Assembly: GCA_965237635.1 (NCBI GenBank)
Contig: CBDEFX010000001.1
Span: 1,054,001-1,118,000 of the forward strand
DNA length: 64,000 bases
From: CBDEFX01 sp965237635
Lineage (GTDB): Bacteria > Chloroflexota > Dehalococcoidia > Lucifugimonadales > CAUZJF01
Direction of reading: 5' to 3'
Of the stretch, positions 1 through 9,268 are shown piece after piece. The position numbers were made by a program, and so were the translations under genes. Position 1 is the stretch's first letter. Each line of letters opens with the position of its first letter. The notes beneath the pieces are model-generated. The model did not search any database, had not been told where the DNA came from, and worked only from the letters and a program-made list of their open reading frames with translations.

Positions 1-1049
1 AGATTCAGGTTCTGATCTCCCAACTGTATCCGTCGAAAAGCCTCAGCAGCCGTGCAAGCATTGAAGAACCTGCTCTCAACGTATGGACTCGGGGCGTACA
101 GATTGCCTGCTAGAGCACCTACGGCTATCCGATAACGGCTTGCCGCTTCAAGCCACTTGGCTACTCCCTCCATCCCACCGAGATCGCTGAAGGTGAAGAT
201 CATTCCAGAGGGTGGGCCACCTCCGCGCGGTCCACCGGCGTAGTTGCCGATGGTCCTCATATAGAGCTTGATGGGCAGCTTTTCCGCCACTGAGGTGGCG
301 GACGCCTGTTGCGGGTGATCCATAGCCAGATCCGTCAGGGCCGAGGGGAAATCGCAGCCCAGTGTGACCATATCTAGTAGCAGGCCACACAGATTCAACA
401 CTTCATCAAGCGAATACTCTTCCGCCAATCTCAAGTCGAAGAAGAAGTTATGGTGGATCATAGTTTCGAGAAATCTGTCGCCGCTAGTCGCACGGCCATA
501 GGTCAGGCCTAGCTCTCCGAATTCACATGGGATAACCACCTCTCTTCCGAGTTCATCGAAGGCGGCGACTATGAGTGGCCGACTTCTGCTTCTGCTCTCA
601 TATCCGGCAGGAAAGGCACCAACCTGATCGAGCCACTGCTCCAAGTACCGGAGGTGCAAGAGCACGTTCTTGAATTGCAGTTGCTCACGGTCCTCCCAAT
701 GTAAGCCAGCGATGAGTAGATCTGACTGATACTCGTGCCGCGTGAGCCCCGTTTGTCCTCCTCCTGCATACTCCAGCCTGAAACCCGCAAAGTGGCATTC
801 CTCCAGCGCGAAGAAACGTCCTCCCGCTATGGCGTTCATCCGAACCGGCGGATTACGGCCTGACGGCACAAAATCTTTGAACTTGCCTATCAGGCCCACC
901 CACGCCCCCTCACTAGGGTGAAACCTGAGGCGCCCTGCCACCTTGTCCTCCGGTTTATCCACCAACCAGAACAGGCCATCGATGTCTAGTGGTTCCACTT
1001 GCTCTCCGGTAAATTCACTGTGACGCTCTTGGATGGTACCCGGCTCCAT
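1..1049 (-). CDS. ApeA-like defence protein, N-terminal part (runs off the window)
   Basis: An open frame of 349 codons runs from an ATG at 1049 to the left edge without a stop, so the C-terminus is missing. The first 60 residues (EPLDIDGLFWLVDKPEDKVA, then GRLRF and LIGKF) resemble the ApeA N-terminal domain, a beta-rich module found in antiphage proteins whose C-terminal HEPN domain acts as an RNase. A HEPN motif (RxxxxH) cannot be checked because that end lies outside the window. The start overlaps the upstream gene by 35 nt, so the two are probably translated together. It lies beyond the distal end of the conjugation operon, a usual place for cargo. Family assignment comes from memory of the N-terminal pattern and is moderately sure; the function is inferred. 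Confidence 0.7.
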   Translation of the reverse strand, partial: MEPGTIQERHSEFTGEQVEPLDIDGLFWLVDKPEDKVAGRLRFHPSEGAWVGLIGKFKDFVPSGRNPPVRMNAIAGGRFFALEECHFAGFRLEYAGGGQTGLTRHEYQSDLLIAGLHWEDREQLQFKNVLLHLRYLEQWLDQVGAFPAGYESRSRSRPLIVAAFDELGREVVIPCEFGELGLTYGRATSGDRFLETMIHHNFFFDLRLAEEYSLDEVLNLCGLLLDMVTLGCDFPSALTDLAMDHPQQASATSVAEKLPIKLYMRTIGNYAGGPRGGGPPSGMIFTFSDLGGMEGVAKWLEAASRYRIAVGALAGNLYAPSPYVESRFFNACTAAEAFRRIQLGDQNLN

Positions 1050-1326
1050 CAAGGCGTCGTTGTGCTTCAGTCAACTCCTCGTCGGTAAACAAGACGCTCC
1101 ACGGTTCACGGACAGCGAGGGCTTCGACTGAGAGGTCGAGACGCTGTTCCTCCCACAGTCGGATGAATCCATCCGACAGCTTGTCGCCGACGAGCAGTTG
1201 CTTTGCTGCTGGGAGGCCGCCCTGATCCAGCACCATCCGCAAGAAGTATGTGGGATAGTAGCCAAACCCTTTCGCTTCCTCGTAAATCCTCAGCATCTCC
1301 TGCTGGAACTTGCCTTCCAGGTTCAT
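1015..1326 (-). CDS. Small conserved protein of unknown function upstream of the ApeA-like gene
   Basis: A 103-residue soluble protein, mostly helical by composition (MNLEGKFQQEMLRIYEEAKG at the start, then a GYYPTYFLRMV stretch). I do not assign a family. A GAGGAGAG ribosome-binding site sits just before the ATG. Its 3' end overlaps the start of the ApeA-like gene by 35 nt, so the two form a translationally coupled pair. Proteins of this look are often annotated as hypothetical in mobile elements. It could be an accessory or immunity factor for its partner, but nothing in the sequence shows that. Confidence 0.75.
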   Translation of the reverse strand: MNLEGKFQQEMLRIYEEAKGFGYYPTYFLRMVLDQGGLPAAKQLLVGDKLSDGFIRLWEEQRLDLSVEALAVREPWSVLFTDEELTEAQRRLDGAGYHPRASQ

Positions 1327-1596
1327 TCCTCTCCTCGTATCTCATTTAGCAACGGATGTTCCCCGGGTGCGCCGTACATCAGGTCATGTCAGCTCTCTCG
1401 TGGAGCCTCAGTCGTGGCTACCCGAAACCTGGAACGGGACCTCCAGAATACCAGCGGCGGGTCCTGTTAGCGGCCGCTCGTGTGAGTCCGATCCTCGATC
1501 CTGAGCGGACAACGTTTGAGCCTTCTAATTGTATTGTGGATTGGCCCTTGGAGTCATCATTCGAAGCCTCCGTTTATGGCAAACGCTTTGTTCGCA
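1327..1596. other. Noncoding gap between defence pair and conjugation operon
   Basis: No convincing gene on either strand. It should hold the promoter of the minus-strand pair (an AT-richer patch lies near 1520-1545) and the 3' end of the conjugation operon. The short frames here have no ribosome-binding site and no recognisable protein. Confidence 0.5.
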
Positions 1597-2355
1597 TCAC
1601 CGTCTTACGACGCCCTGGGGGTCTCGCCTCGACGCGCTGCGGTTGAGGGCGTGGTCGAGGATCCCGAAGGCTAGGTGGATGCCCAGCTCCGCCACCCTTT
1701 GGGAGGGCTCCTCCTCCTGCTTGAGGAGGGCGTGGGCGATGAGGTCGGCCATCTGTAGCAGGTCGTCATCCTGGGAGCTTCGGAAGGAGGGGCCGCCGAT
1801 GATCCGCTCTATGGGGATGTCCTTCGTCGCCTGGTCGTCCTCCCAGACCTCGTACTTGCTGGGCGCGGGGTTGCGGCTCCTGAGCCTGCCGTAGAGCCGC
1901 CTGACCATCCGCTCCCCTCCCTCGTCGAAGATGAGATGGGCGTAGCGTCCGTCCGCTGCGACGGAGGTGTTGATGCGGTTGAGCAGCCGGTTCAGGCTGA
2001 CCTGTTCGTAGCCCTTCACGTCGGCCTTGCGCAGGCAGACGTTGACGACCTCGATGCCGCCCAGGGAATGGGCGGCGTTCTCTATGATGCGCAGGCCGTC
2101 CATGAAGATCTCGGCTCCCTGCTCCGGGGTGAGCCTGCGGCCGGTGTTGTCGATGCGGGCCAGCTTGCCCCGTCCGGCCAGCAGGTCGCAGGCGTGCAGC
2201 TCCCGGCTGGTCGGGACGCTGTAGTCGCCCGCCAGCGCCGTGCGCCAGTCCTGAATGCGGCCATGCAGGCCGTTCCACCGCTCGGCGTTCACGCCCAGGG
2301 CGGAGCGGACGTAGTAGCGGGGACCCTCGGACTCGTCGATGTAGTAGATTCTCAT
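1597..2355 (-). CDS. DUF3800 domain protein
   Basis: A 252-residue protein starting MRIYYIDESEG, the typical DUF3800 opening with its acidic Asp-Glu pair, and ending with the second family signature DDDLLQMADLIAHALL near residue 206. DUF3800 proteins have an RNase H-like fold with conserved acidic residues and are common in mobile elements; their biochemical role is not settled. The frame stays open upstream to 2676, but the ATG at 2355 is preferred because it overlaps the previous stop as ATGA and because the family begins there. It is the last gene of the T4SS operon. Confidence 0.85.
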   Translation of the reverse strand: MRIYYIDESEGPRYYVRSALGVNAERWNGLHGRIQDWRTALAGDYSVPTSRELHACDLLAGRGKLARIDNTGRRLTPEQGAEIFMDGLRIIENAAHSLGGIEVVNVCLRKADVKGYEQVSLNRLLNRINTSVAADGRYAHLIFDEGGERMVRRLYGRLRSRNPAPSKYEVWEDDQATKDIPIERIIGGPSFRSSQDDDLLQMADLIAHALLKQEEEPSQRVAELGIHLAFGILDHALNRSASRRDPQGVVRR

Positions 2356-4028
2356 GGCCTTGGTTCTCCTTGCATGTCGGTCAGGGGGCGCACCGGCTCG
2401 AAGCCTCCGCCCGGGGCGAACCAGGCCCGTCCCAGCGGCCCCTCCCGCTCGACCAGCTCGCGGTGGGAGGCCAGCAAGGGGACGGCGGTCCTGAGACGGT
2501 CCATCTCGTCCTGCGCCACTCTCAGGAAGTGGGTCTGGGCGATGTCGTCGTCGAAGACGACCAGGACGACGGGCGGCGCGCCGTGGTCGTCGATGGGCCG
2601 GTGGGACGAGTAGTAGCGCAGGTATGGGGCGAGTCGCGCCGCCATGGTGACCGGCCGCACCGCCCTCCGCTCCCACTCAAGGAAGAAGGGCCATGCGGTC
2701 TTCCCGCGCCTGAGCATCCCGAAGGCGTCGGGGTGCACCGAGCGCCTCCCGCCGAAGTAGCGGAAGTAGCGGGACGCCCTGCGGGGCGGGTCGAGCTGGT
2801 CGATCTCCCAGCCCAGGACGCGGGCCTGGCGGGAGAGGGCCGCCGCGAAGCCGTGGACGGAGGCGGTGTGCTGCATGTCGCGGAGGAGCTGCCGGCTGCG
2901 CCTGCCGGAGACGCTGCGCCAGCCTGCTGCGGCCCCGGCGTCGGGGGGAGCGGCGCTCCACCGCTTCTTCGCTCCGCCAACGGCTGCCCGGTCCCTGCGG
3001 GCCAGCAGGGTCAGCCCCGCGTCGGTGAGCACCAGCCGCCGCTCTGCGGAGGGTACGCGGGCGGCCAGCCCGAAACCCTCAAGGGCCGTCGTGAGTTGGG
3101 AGGCGCGCTGGTTGGTGACGCCCAGCAGACCGGCGAGGTCGCCCAGGGCGAGCCAGGGCCAGTCGGAGAGCAGGTCGAGGACGCGCTTCTCGGTGGGTTT
3201 CAGGAGGGCGGGCAGCATGTGCTCGGGGACGCCCCGCTCGCTCCCCCGCTCGTCGATGTCCTCGGGCATGGAGACCCGTGCCAGGGGCCGCTCGGCGGGG
3301 AGCGAGCCCCTGCGTTCGATCCGGTCGATGGCGTCTCTTAGGCTGACGGCGGCGTTGACCGAGGACAGCCGCCACACCGCGTCGTCGGTGGCCGCTGCCG
3401 CCGCCTCCCGCTCCAGGGCTAGGACCGTTGGCGTGGACGCCCGGCGCAGAATCCCTCGGGCGTAGCGCAGCCGGGTCTCGTCGGGGAGGACGAGCAGGAG
3501 GCCGCCGGGCTGCGGCCCGTCCCTGAGCCGCCCGATCCGCTTGGAGAAGCCGGTGCGGTCGGTGGCGTGGCCCTGCCGGACGATGCCGATGGTCCTCCCG
3601 TCGGGAAGGATGATGGCGGCGTCCATCGACATGGCGCGGTACCAGCGGAAGCGGATGGGGTGGTGGATGTTGGCGACGGCGGAGGCCAGGCGGTAGACCA
3701 CGGCCACGGCGTCGAGCCTCTCCAGGAGGACGCGCCGCCACCGGGCAGCCAACGGGTAGCTGCGGAGCAGCCGATCCGGGGTGAGGTCTTCCTCCTGGGC
3801 CAGGCGGCGCAGGCCGTCGGCGGTGAGGTGGAACCTGCGGGTGGGGGCAACGAGCTCCGTCCCGTGGGGTACGGAGGCGATCAGTCCGTCGTCCTCCAGC
3901 TGGCGGGCGGCCTCGTAGACCGCGCTCTGGGACCAGCCGGAGAGGGCGGCCATCTCCAGCCGGTCGAGGAAGGGCATGGCGGCGAGGCGGCGAAGCAGCT
4001 CCCGCTTTCCCCCGGTGAGCGGCCTCAT
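2352..4028 (-). CDS. Replication-relaxation family protein
   Basis: A 558-residue protein with a winged-helix region at about residues 8-80 (RRLAAMPFLDRLEMAALSGW) and a second one near 280-340 (LSDWPWLALGDLAGLLGVTN). Between and after them lie two nuclease-like alpha/beta stretches. This two-winged-helix layout matches the replication-relaxation (Replic_Relax) family, encoded beside coupling proteins in conjugative elements and thought to help process or melt the transfer origin. No classical relaxase (HUH or tyrosine motif) is visible in the window, so this protein may take part of that job; that is inference. It overlaps both neighbours by 4 nt (ATGA), which shows tight operon coupling. Confidence 0.8.
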   Translation of the reverse strand: MRPLTGGKRELLRRLAAMPFLDRLEMAALSGWSQSAVYEAARQLEDDGLIASVPHGTELVAPTRRFHLTADGLRRLAQEEDLTPDRLLRSYPLAARWRRVLLERLDAVAVVYRLASAVANIHHPIRFRWYRAMSMDAAIILPDGRTIGIVRQGHATDRTGFSKRIGRLRDGPQPGGLLLVLPDETRLRYARGILRRASTPTVLALEREAAAAATDDAVWRLSSVNAAVSLRDAIDRIERRGSLPAERPLARVSMPEDIDERGSERGVPEHMLPALLKPTEKRVLDLLSDWPWLALGDLAGLLGVTNQRASQLTTALEGFGLAARVPSAERRLVLTDAGLTLLARRDRAAVGGAKKRWSAAPPDAGAAAGWRSVSGRRSRQLLRDMQHTASVHGFAAALSRQARVLGWEIDQLDPPRRASRYFRYFGGRRSVHPDAFGMLRRGKTAWPFFLEWERRAVRPVTMAARLAPYLRYYSSHRPIDDHGAPPVVLVVFDDDIAQTHFLRVAQDEMDRLRTAVPLLASHRELVEREGPLGRAWFAPGGGFEPVRPLTDMQGEPRP

Positions 4029-6628
4029 TCCTCAAGCTCCTCGTCGGCTGCCCCGTCCGGCGTCTCCAGGGCGTCGTCCCCAGGGTTCTGGTCGCGCTTG
4101 CTGCGCTGCTTGCGCCGGGCCTGCTCCTGGGACTGGCCTCCGCTCTCCGCCGTCTCGGTGTCCTGGCCCTTCCTGAGCTTCTCCAGCTCCTCGCGGTACC
4201 TGTCCACCAGGTCTTGCATCTCCGCGTCCCGGCGTTCGATGTCGCTGGCAGGTGTTAGGTAGCTCTCGGCCAGGTCGCGGATGCGCTCGGCTGTGTCGGC
4301 GTCTCCCGGCTCCGGCTTGGCGACCTTCATGGAGAAGGCGTCCATCCGCTCCGTTCCCACGGTGGCGCGGACGTAGCAGTGGTGGACCGGCAGCGACGTG
4401 ATGTCGTCCTCGGTCACCCGCTCCTTGCCCAGCTCCCAGACGAGCTGGCGGGCGTCGTTGCCCGCCACCTGGAAGACGGCCAGGCAGCCCACGTTGGCCA
4501 GCAGCGTGTCCCGCATGGTGCGGGAGAGGTCGTCCAGCTTGGCGAGGCTCTGGGTTGCCAGGACGAAGGACGCCCCGAACTTCCCAAGCTCCGACAACAT
4601 GCTCTCGTAGTCCACGCCGGGCATGGACTGCATCTCGTCCACGACGACCAGAGCGCCCCGGCGCTGCTCGAAGGGCAGGCTGCCCTGCTCCCGTATCACG
4701 GCGTCCACCAGGTTGAGGAGGGACGCGCCCACCAGGGCGGCCACGTCCCTTCCCGCCTTGCCCTGGGCGGTGGAGACCAGCAGGATGCCGCCGTCTTGGA
4801 TGGTGCGGCGCATGTCGATGGTGGAGCGGGGCTGGCCCAGGATGGCCCGCGCCCGCTTGGAGGATGCATAGTAGGAGAGGCGGGTCTGGACCGGGGCCAG
4901 GGCGTCGGCGCGGGTCTCGCGCCGCCAGCCGAAGAAGTCCCTGGCCCACCACTGCATCAGGTAGGGGTCGTTGACCTTCGCCAGCACCTCGGCGCGGAAT
5001 CCGTCGTCGGCCAGGATGCGCAGTCCGTCGAGGATGGTGTACTGCTCGCCCGCGTCCCTGCTCTCATTGGCCTCGTGAAGGGTCTTCACCGTCTGTTCGA
5101 GGATGGACTGCATCCTCGGCCCCCACTGGTCCCACAGGCCCTTGGCGATGCGCACGACGGAATCGGCGGTGCGGTCGCGGTCGGAGAAGATGCGGGTGTC
5201 CAGAAGGTTGACGCCGGGCGCTCCCCGCTCGTCGGCCAGGTCGATGAGCCGCACCTGCTCGATGAGGGACTCCGGGACGTGTTGGAGCAGGCCGCCCACC
5301 AGGTCGGCGTGGGGGTCCACGACCACGATGGCGTCGCCGTCCCTGCCCTCGGCCTTCTCCCGCATCTTGTGGGCGACGATGTGGTGCATCAGGGTGGACT
5401 TGCCCATGCGGGTGCGGGCGACGTAGAGGTGGTGGCGTCTCAGCAGGTCGTCGGGGAAGTGAATCTTCCTGGGCGTTCCGGTGGTGGTGTCGCCGACGTG
5501 CGCGCCGCCGCTGACGCTGCGGGCGGTGGGCAGCAGCACCTTGGCCCCGGCGCGGGCCACCAGTGGCGTCTCGTCCCTGGCTCCCGGCGGGTGCCACAGG
5601 CAGGCCGCCTCGCGGACGCCCATGACGCTGCGCTTGCCGAACAGGCCGGGGCCTGACGGGTGGAGCACCTGGGGGTCGGGCACGGCGGGCCGCACCCGGC
5701 TCACGTCGAGGCGCGCGCCCGCGGGGTTGTCATAGTCGCGGTAGGCGGCGGCCACCGGCTCCAGCAGCTCATTCGCCCGGTGGGGCCGGGTGCTCCGGGG
5801 CAGGATCGCCGTCACCTGAATCTCGGCGTCGAAGGCGATGCGGGAGACCTTCTCCTTGATGAGGATGGGGTCGAAGACCCGCTTGCGGGCCTTCTTGAAG
5901 CGGTGCCAGGCCCAGCCGCCCACGGCCAGGGCGAAGGCGACGCCCGCTCCCATGAGCACGGCCTTCCAGGTCTCCCCCGCCTGCACCCACAGGTAGCCTC
6001 TGACGACGGCCAAGGCAGCGACGCCCAGGACGGCCATCGTCACGCCGTCGGTCTGGAGGGGCTTGGTCTGATAGGTGTAGGCGGGGTCTCGCCGGTCCTC
6101 CACAGGCCGCTTGTGGGCCTTCTCCAGGTGGGACTCCGACCAGTCGGGTCCCATCGAGCGCAGCATCAGCCGCGCCACGATGCGCTCCCCCTCGTTAAGG
6201 TTGGAGAGCGCGCCCAGGAGGGCGATGAGGGGGTCGGAGCCGGGGTCGAGCAGGTCGTCGTCCCGGAAGACCCGGAGAGGCACGTACTCGGGTCCGTCGG
6301 CCCTGAGCGTCATGCTCCACGCCTGCTCGTCTTCGGCCAGGCGCAGGGGGTCGTCCTCGGCGGGAATCTCCTGTATCTGGGCCTGGGGGTAGCGGGCGGC
6401 GATCTGGGCGCGCACCACCTGGTCGTCCAGGCAGCGGGCCAAGAGCGTCACGCCGTCGGCGTCCCCGGCCAGCTCCAGGGAGAAGGGTTCGGGGACGGCG
6501 ATGGAGCCGAGCATGTTCTCGACTCCCAGGAGCGTTCTCTCCCCCGTCCTGGGCGGCGTCACCGCCAGCAGCGCCGGGGGTTTCTTGGCCTCGTCGTTCA
6601 GCAGCCACTTGATGGGGTTCGCTTTCAT
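4025..6628 (-). CDS. Type IV secretion coupling protein (VirD4/TraG-like ATPase)
   Basis: An 867-residue membrane ATPase. Two hydrophobic segments (about residues 183-235, starting VTMAVLGVAALAVVRGYLWV) precede the motor. Walker A (ARTRMGKSTLMHH) is near residue 400 and Walker B-like IVVVDPHADLV follows. The TraG/TraD C-terminal signature VVVDEMQSMPG is near residue 664, followed by FVLATQSLAKLDD. These are the hallmarks of the coupling protein that feeds the relaxase-DNA complex into the secretion channel. The tail (after about 800) is charged and Gln-rich. The ATG at 6628 is preferred over the longer open frame because a GAAAGGAGCAAGCG ribosome-binding site precedes it. It sits directly downstream of VirB4. 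Confidence 0.9.
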   Translation of the reverse strand: MKANPIKWLLNDEAKKPPALLAVTPPRTGERTLLGVENMLGSIAVPEPFSLELAGDADGVTLLARCLDDQVVRAQIAARYPQAQIQEIPAEDDPLRLAEDEQAWSMTLRADGPEYVPLRVFRDDDLLDPGSDPLIALLGALSNLNEGERIVARLMLRSMGPDWSESHLEKAHKRPVEDRRDPAYTYQTKPLQTDGVTMAVLGVAALAVVRGYLWVQAGETWKAVLMGAGVAFALAVGGWAWHRFKKARKRVFDPILIKEKVSRIAFDAEIQVTAILPRSTRPHRANELLEPVAAAYRDYDNPAGARLDVSRVRPAVPDPQVLHPSGPGLFGKRSVMGVREAACLWHPPGARDETPLVARAGAKVLLPTARSVSGGAHVGDTTTGTPRKIHFPDDLLRRHHLYVARTRMGKSTLMHHIVAHKMREKAEGRDGDAIVVVDPHADLVGGLLQHVPESLIEQVRLIDLADERGAPGVNLLDTRIFSDRDRTADSVVRIAKGLWDQWGPRMQSILEQTVKTLHEANESRDAGEQYTILDGLRILADDGFRAEVLAKVNDPYLMQWWARDFFGWRRETRADALAPVQTRLSYYASSKRARAILGQPRSTIDMRRTIQDGGILLVSTAQGKAGRDVAALVGASLLNLVDAVIREQGSLPFEQRRGALVVVDEMQSMPGVDYESMLSELGKFGASFVLATQSLAKLDDLSRTMRDTLLANVGCLAVFQVAGNDARQLVWELGKERVTEDDITSLPVHHCYVRATVGTERMDAFSMKVAKPEPGDADTAERIRDLAESYLTPASDIERRDAEMQDLVDRYREELEKLRKGQDTETAESGGQSQEQARRKQRSKRDQNPGDDALETPDGAADEELEE

Positions 6629-6681
6629 TCGCTTGCTCCTTTCTCTATCGGTTCTCTCGCCTTGCGGTCGTTCGGTCGCTC

Positions 6682-8931
6682 CTAGTGACGACCGGGTCTC
6701 CACTCGATGACCTCCGTCTCCTCCGGGGTGGCCTCGATGCGGACGGGGAAGCGGTTGCCCTTCGCCAGCAGCAGCCCGTCTCCCCTGGGGCACGACAGGA
6801 GCCATCGCTGGAGGTCCTGGGGCAGGTCGAAGGCGTCGCCCACCGTGCTTATGGCGGCTGCGTCCTGCTGAAGCAGCAATTTGAAGGCGGCGTTCTGAAG
6901 CAGGGCGCGACCGGAGTGGCCGGTGATGGCCCGTGAGGTGTCCTCGCTGAGCAGGTCCTGGACGTCCTGGGTGATGAACTGCAACCCCAGCCGGTGCTTG
7001 CGCGCCCGCTTCGCCATGCTCACCATGAAGGCCGCGCCTTCGGGGTGCTGCATGATCGACCACACCTCGTCCACCACCAGCAGGCGGGGCTTGGGGTCCT
7101 GGGCGGCGGCGGCCCACACCGTCTCGGTGCAGACCATCGCGGCGGCGGGCCGAAGCTCCGGCTCCAGGAGCCGCAGGTCGAAGACGGTGATCAGGGCCTC
7201 GTTGGACAGCAGGTCGTCGCCCTCGTCGGAGAGCAGGTTGCGCAGGCTGCCGGTGGCGAAGGGCCGCAGCAGCCTCGCCATGTCTTTCCCTCCCGCTTCG
7301 TCTCCTTGCAGGTACTCGTAGAAGTCCCGGAAGCCGGTGCGCTCCCTGGGCTGGGCGTAGTAGCCCGCCAGGGCGTGGTCGAGGGAGGCCCTTCGCTCCG
7401 CGCCGAGACTCTCGCCCACCATCACCTCTATGAGCCGGCGCAGGCTGCCGATGCGTTGAAGCAGCTCCTCGGAGTCGCCCCGCTCGATGACGAAGGGGTT
7501 CATGCCCTGGCCGGGAATGCCGGGAGAGAGGACGCGCCCGCCCGCCGCCCTCGCCATGTCCGCGTACTCACCTTCGGGGTCGATGACGTAGGCGGTGACG
7601 CCCCTGGTCAGGCCCCGCAGCATTCCCAGCTTCGTTGCGAAGCTCTTGCCGCTGCCCGACCTTGCGAGGACGGCGGTGTTGGCGTTCAGGTGCGTCCCGT
7701 CCCAGGGGTCGTAGACCACCGGGGCGCAGGCCCGCATGTCGATGCCGTAGAGGGTTCCCCTCCGGGTGTCCAGGTCGGGCGGCGAGAAGGGGAAGAGACG
7801 GGCTATGCTGGACGTGTCCAGCGTCCTCCACTCCGCCACGGCGTTGAGGGCCAGGGGCAGCGTGGACAGGATGCCCTCGCGCTGGCGGAAGGCCAGGGGA
7901 TCGAGCTTGCCCAGCGTGGCGGCGAAGTGGGCCTTGGCCCGCTGGGTCATCTCCTTGAGGGACGCCTCGTCCTTCGCGTGAAGGGTGATGGAGAGCGACG
8001 CGTGGAAGAGCCGCTCCCGGCCCCGCTGCACCTCGTCCCTGAGCCGGGTCACGTCCTCCAGGGCGATCTCCGCCTCGGGGGACATGGTGCGGCCCCGCTT
8101 GAAGGACAGCGACTGGGCCGACTCGAAGCGGACCTTCTGCCACTCCAGCGTCCTGGCCGCCTGCTCAGCGGGAATCGACCCCAGGTGGATGGACAGGTCC
8201 ATCGGCGCGCCTGCGGCCATGAGGCTCTGGAGGAAGCCGGGGGCCAGGGAGCGGGGCCACTTGCCCAGGTGGAGGGAGCGGACCAGGCGGTCTCCGACGC
8301 GCACCTCGCGGCGGCGCATCTCCACCTCCACCGGCGTCTCCTCGTCCATCTCGGCGGGGGTGCCGCCCAGGGCCGAGGCCAGCATCAGCATCCTTAGACG
8401 CCTGCCGCTGAAGGGGTGGACGGACAGCCCGGCCCGCGCCAGCAGGCCGCGCAGCTCGTCGAACCGCCCGAACTCGCACACGGCGTAGAAGCGCCGGTCG
8501 AGGATGCCGTCGCGGGCCTCCAACTCGGTCAACAGCCTGCGAAGCGACTCGGCCGCCGCCCTCGTCTGTGGGGGAAGGTCCTGCGGCTGGGCCTCCGTGA
8601 GCTCCTCCCGCAGCCCGCCAAGGCGCGGCGGGTGCTGACGGATGAGGAGCTGCACGGGGAAGTCGCAGGCGTTGAGCGCCCCGGCGAAGGCCCCCAGCTT
8701 CGGCTCGTCTATTTCGAGGCCCATCACCTCGCACACGCCGAGCTTCACCCCGTCCAGGCGCACGGGGCCGTCCTCCTCCAGGTGGGAGAGCATGAAGAAC
8801 GGGGGCAGGGGTGGCGGCGGCTTGGGGGCCGGGGCCTGCGGTTCTGTGGGTTCCTGGGTCTGCGGAGCGGCTGCGCCATCCGGCGGCCCCTCCGCTCCGG
8901 GTGTCTTGATTCGGTCGTTCGGCTTCTTCAA
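6682..8931 (-). CDS. virB4: VirB4-like conjugation ATPase
   Basis: A 749-residue protein. A Pro- and acid-rich N-terminal tail (residues 1-45) is followed by the CagE/TrbE/VirB4 domain. Walker A (LARSGSGKSFATKLGMLRG) is near residue 425 with the family motif VIDPEGEY close behind; Walker B (LLVVDEVWSIMQHPEG) is near 620 and QFITQDVQDLL near 655. VirB4 energises pilus assembly and substrate transfer at the inner face of the membrane. It follows the first pilin-like gene after 19 nt and precedes the coupling protein after 53 nt. Confidence 0.92.
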   Translation of the reverse strand: MKKPNDRIKTPGAEGPPDGAAAPQTQEPTEPQAPAPKPPPPLPPFFMLSHLEEDGPVRLDGVKLGVCEVMGLEIDEPKLGAFAGALNACDFPVQLLIRQHPPRLGGLREELTEAQPQDLPPQTRAAAESLRRLLTELEARDGILDRRFYAVCEFGRFDELRGLLARAGLSVHPFSGRRLRMLMLASALGGTPAEMDEETPVEVEMRRREVRVGDRLVRSLHLGKWPRSLAPGFLQSLMAAGAPMDLSIHLGSIPAEQAARTLEWQKVRFESAQSLSFKRGRTMSPEAEIALEDVTRLRDEVQRGRERLFHASLSITLHAKDEASLKEMTQRAKAHFAATLGKLDPLAFRQREGILSTLPLALNAVAEWRTLDTSSIARLFPFSPPDLDTRRGTLYGIDMRACAPVVYDPWDGTHLNANTAVLARSGSGKSFATKLGMLRGLTRGVTAYVIDPEGEYADMARAAGGRVLSPGIPGQGMNPFVIERGDSEELLQRIGSLRRLIEVMVGESLGAERRASLDHALAGYYAQPRERTGFRDFYEYLQGDEAGGKDMARLLRPFATGSLRNLLSDEGDDLLSNEALITVFDLRLLEPELRPAAAMVCTETVWAAAAQDPKPRLLVVDEVWSIMQHPEGAAFMVSMAKRARKHRLGLQFITQDVQDLLSEDTSRAITGHSGRALLQNAAFKLLLQQDAAAISTVGDAFDLPQDLQRWLLSCPRGDGLLLAKGNRFPVRIEATPEETEVIEWRPGRH

Positions 8932-8950
8932 CTCGGTCTTCTCCTTTGCT

Positions 8951-9268
8951 CTAGGGGGTCGGGAAGTCCACGAGGCCGCTGCGCAGCAGCGCGGCGACCG
9001 CCTTGGCCAGAAGGACCAGCACCAGGCCGACGACGGCCATGACGACGGCGCTCTTGGCCCTGCCGCCGCCCCGCTCCTCGGCTCCCTCGGCCATCAGGAC
9101 GAAGCCCGCCCAGACGATGGCGAAGAGGCAGAGTCCGGAGGCGGCGTAGGCCATCGCGGTGAGCACCTGGTCGAAGGCGTCCAGCATGGCCTGCTCCTCG
9201 GGCGGGACCGCGCCGGTGGTCGCCAGCGCGGTCCCAATCAGAAGGGTTGCCGTCAGTAGACGCCTCAC
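8951..9268 (-). CDS. VirB2/TrbC-like pilin subunit 1
   Basis: About 105 residues with a hydrophobic leader (LLTATLLIGTALATTGA), a short loop with PPEEQAMLDAFDQ, and two further membrane helices (MAYAASGLCLFAIVWAGFVL and VVMAVVGLVLVLLAKAVAAL). This leader-helix-loop-helix pattern is that of VirB2/TrbC pilins. The frame also has an ATG at 9283, but the GTG at 9268 overlaps the stop of the upstream gene as GTGA and gives a better signal-peptide start, so I chose it. A second pilin-like gene lies at 11,001. Confidence 0.72.
   Translation of the reverse strand: MRRLLTATLLIGTALATTGAVPPEEQAMLDAFDQVLTAMAYAASGLCLFAIVWAGFVLMAEGAEERGGGRAKSAVVMAVVGLVLVLLAKAVAALLRSGLVDFPTP

Noticed and set aside
1936..5656. 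Long plus-strand open frames opposite the T4SS operon
   Set aside because: High-GC antisense shadows; their proteins are Arg/Gly/Pro/His low complexity and the minus-strand genes carry clear motifs.
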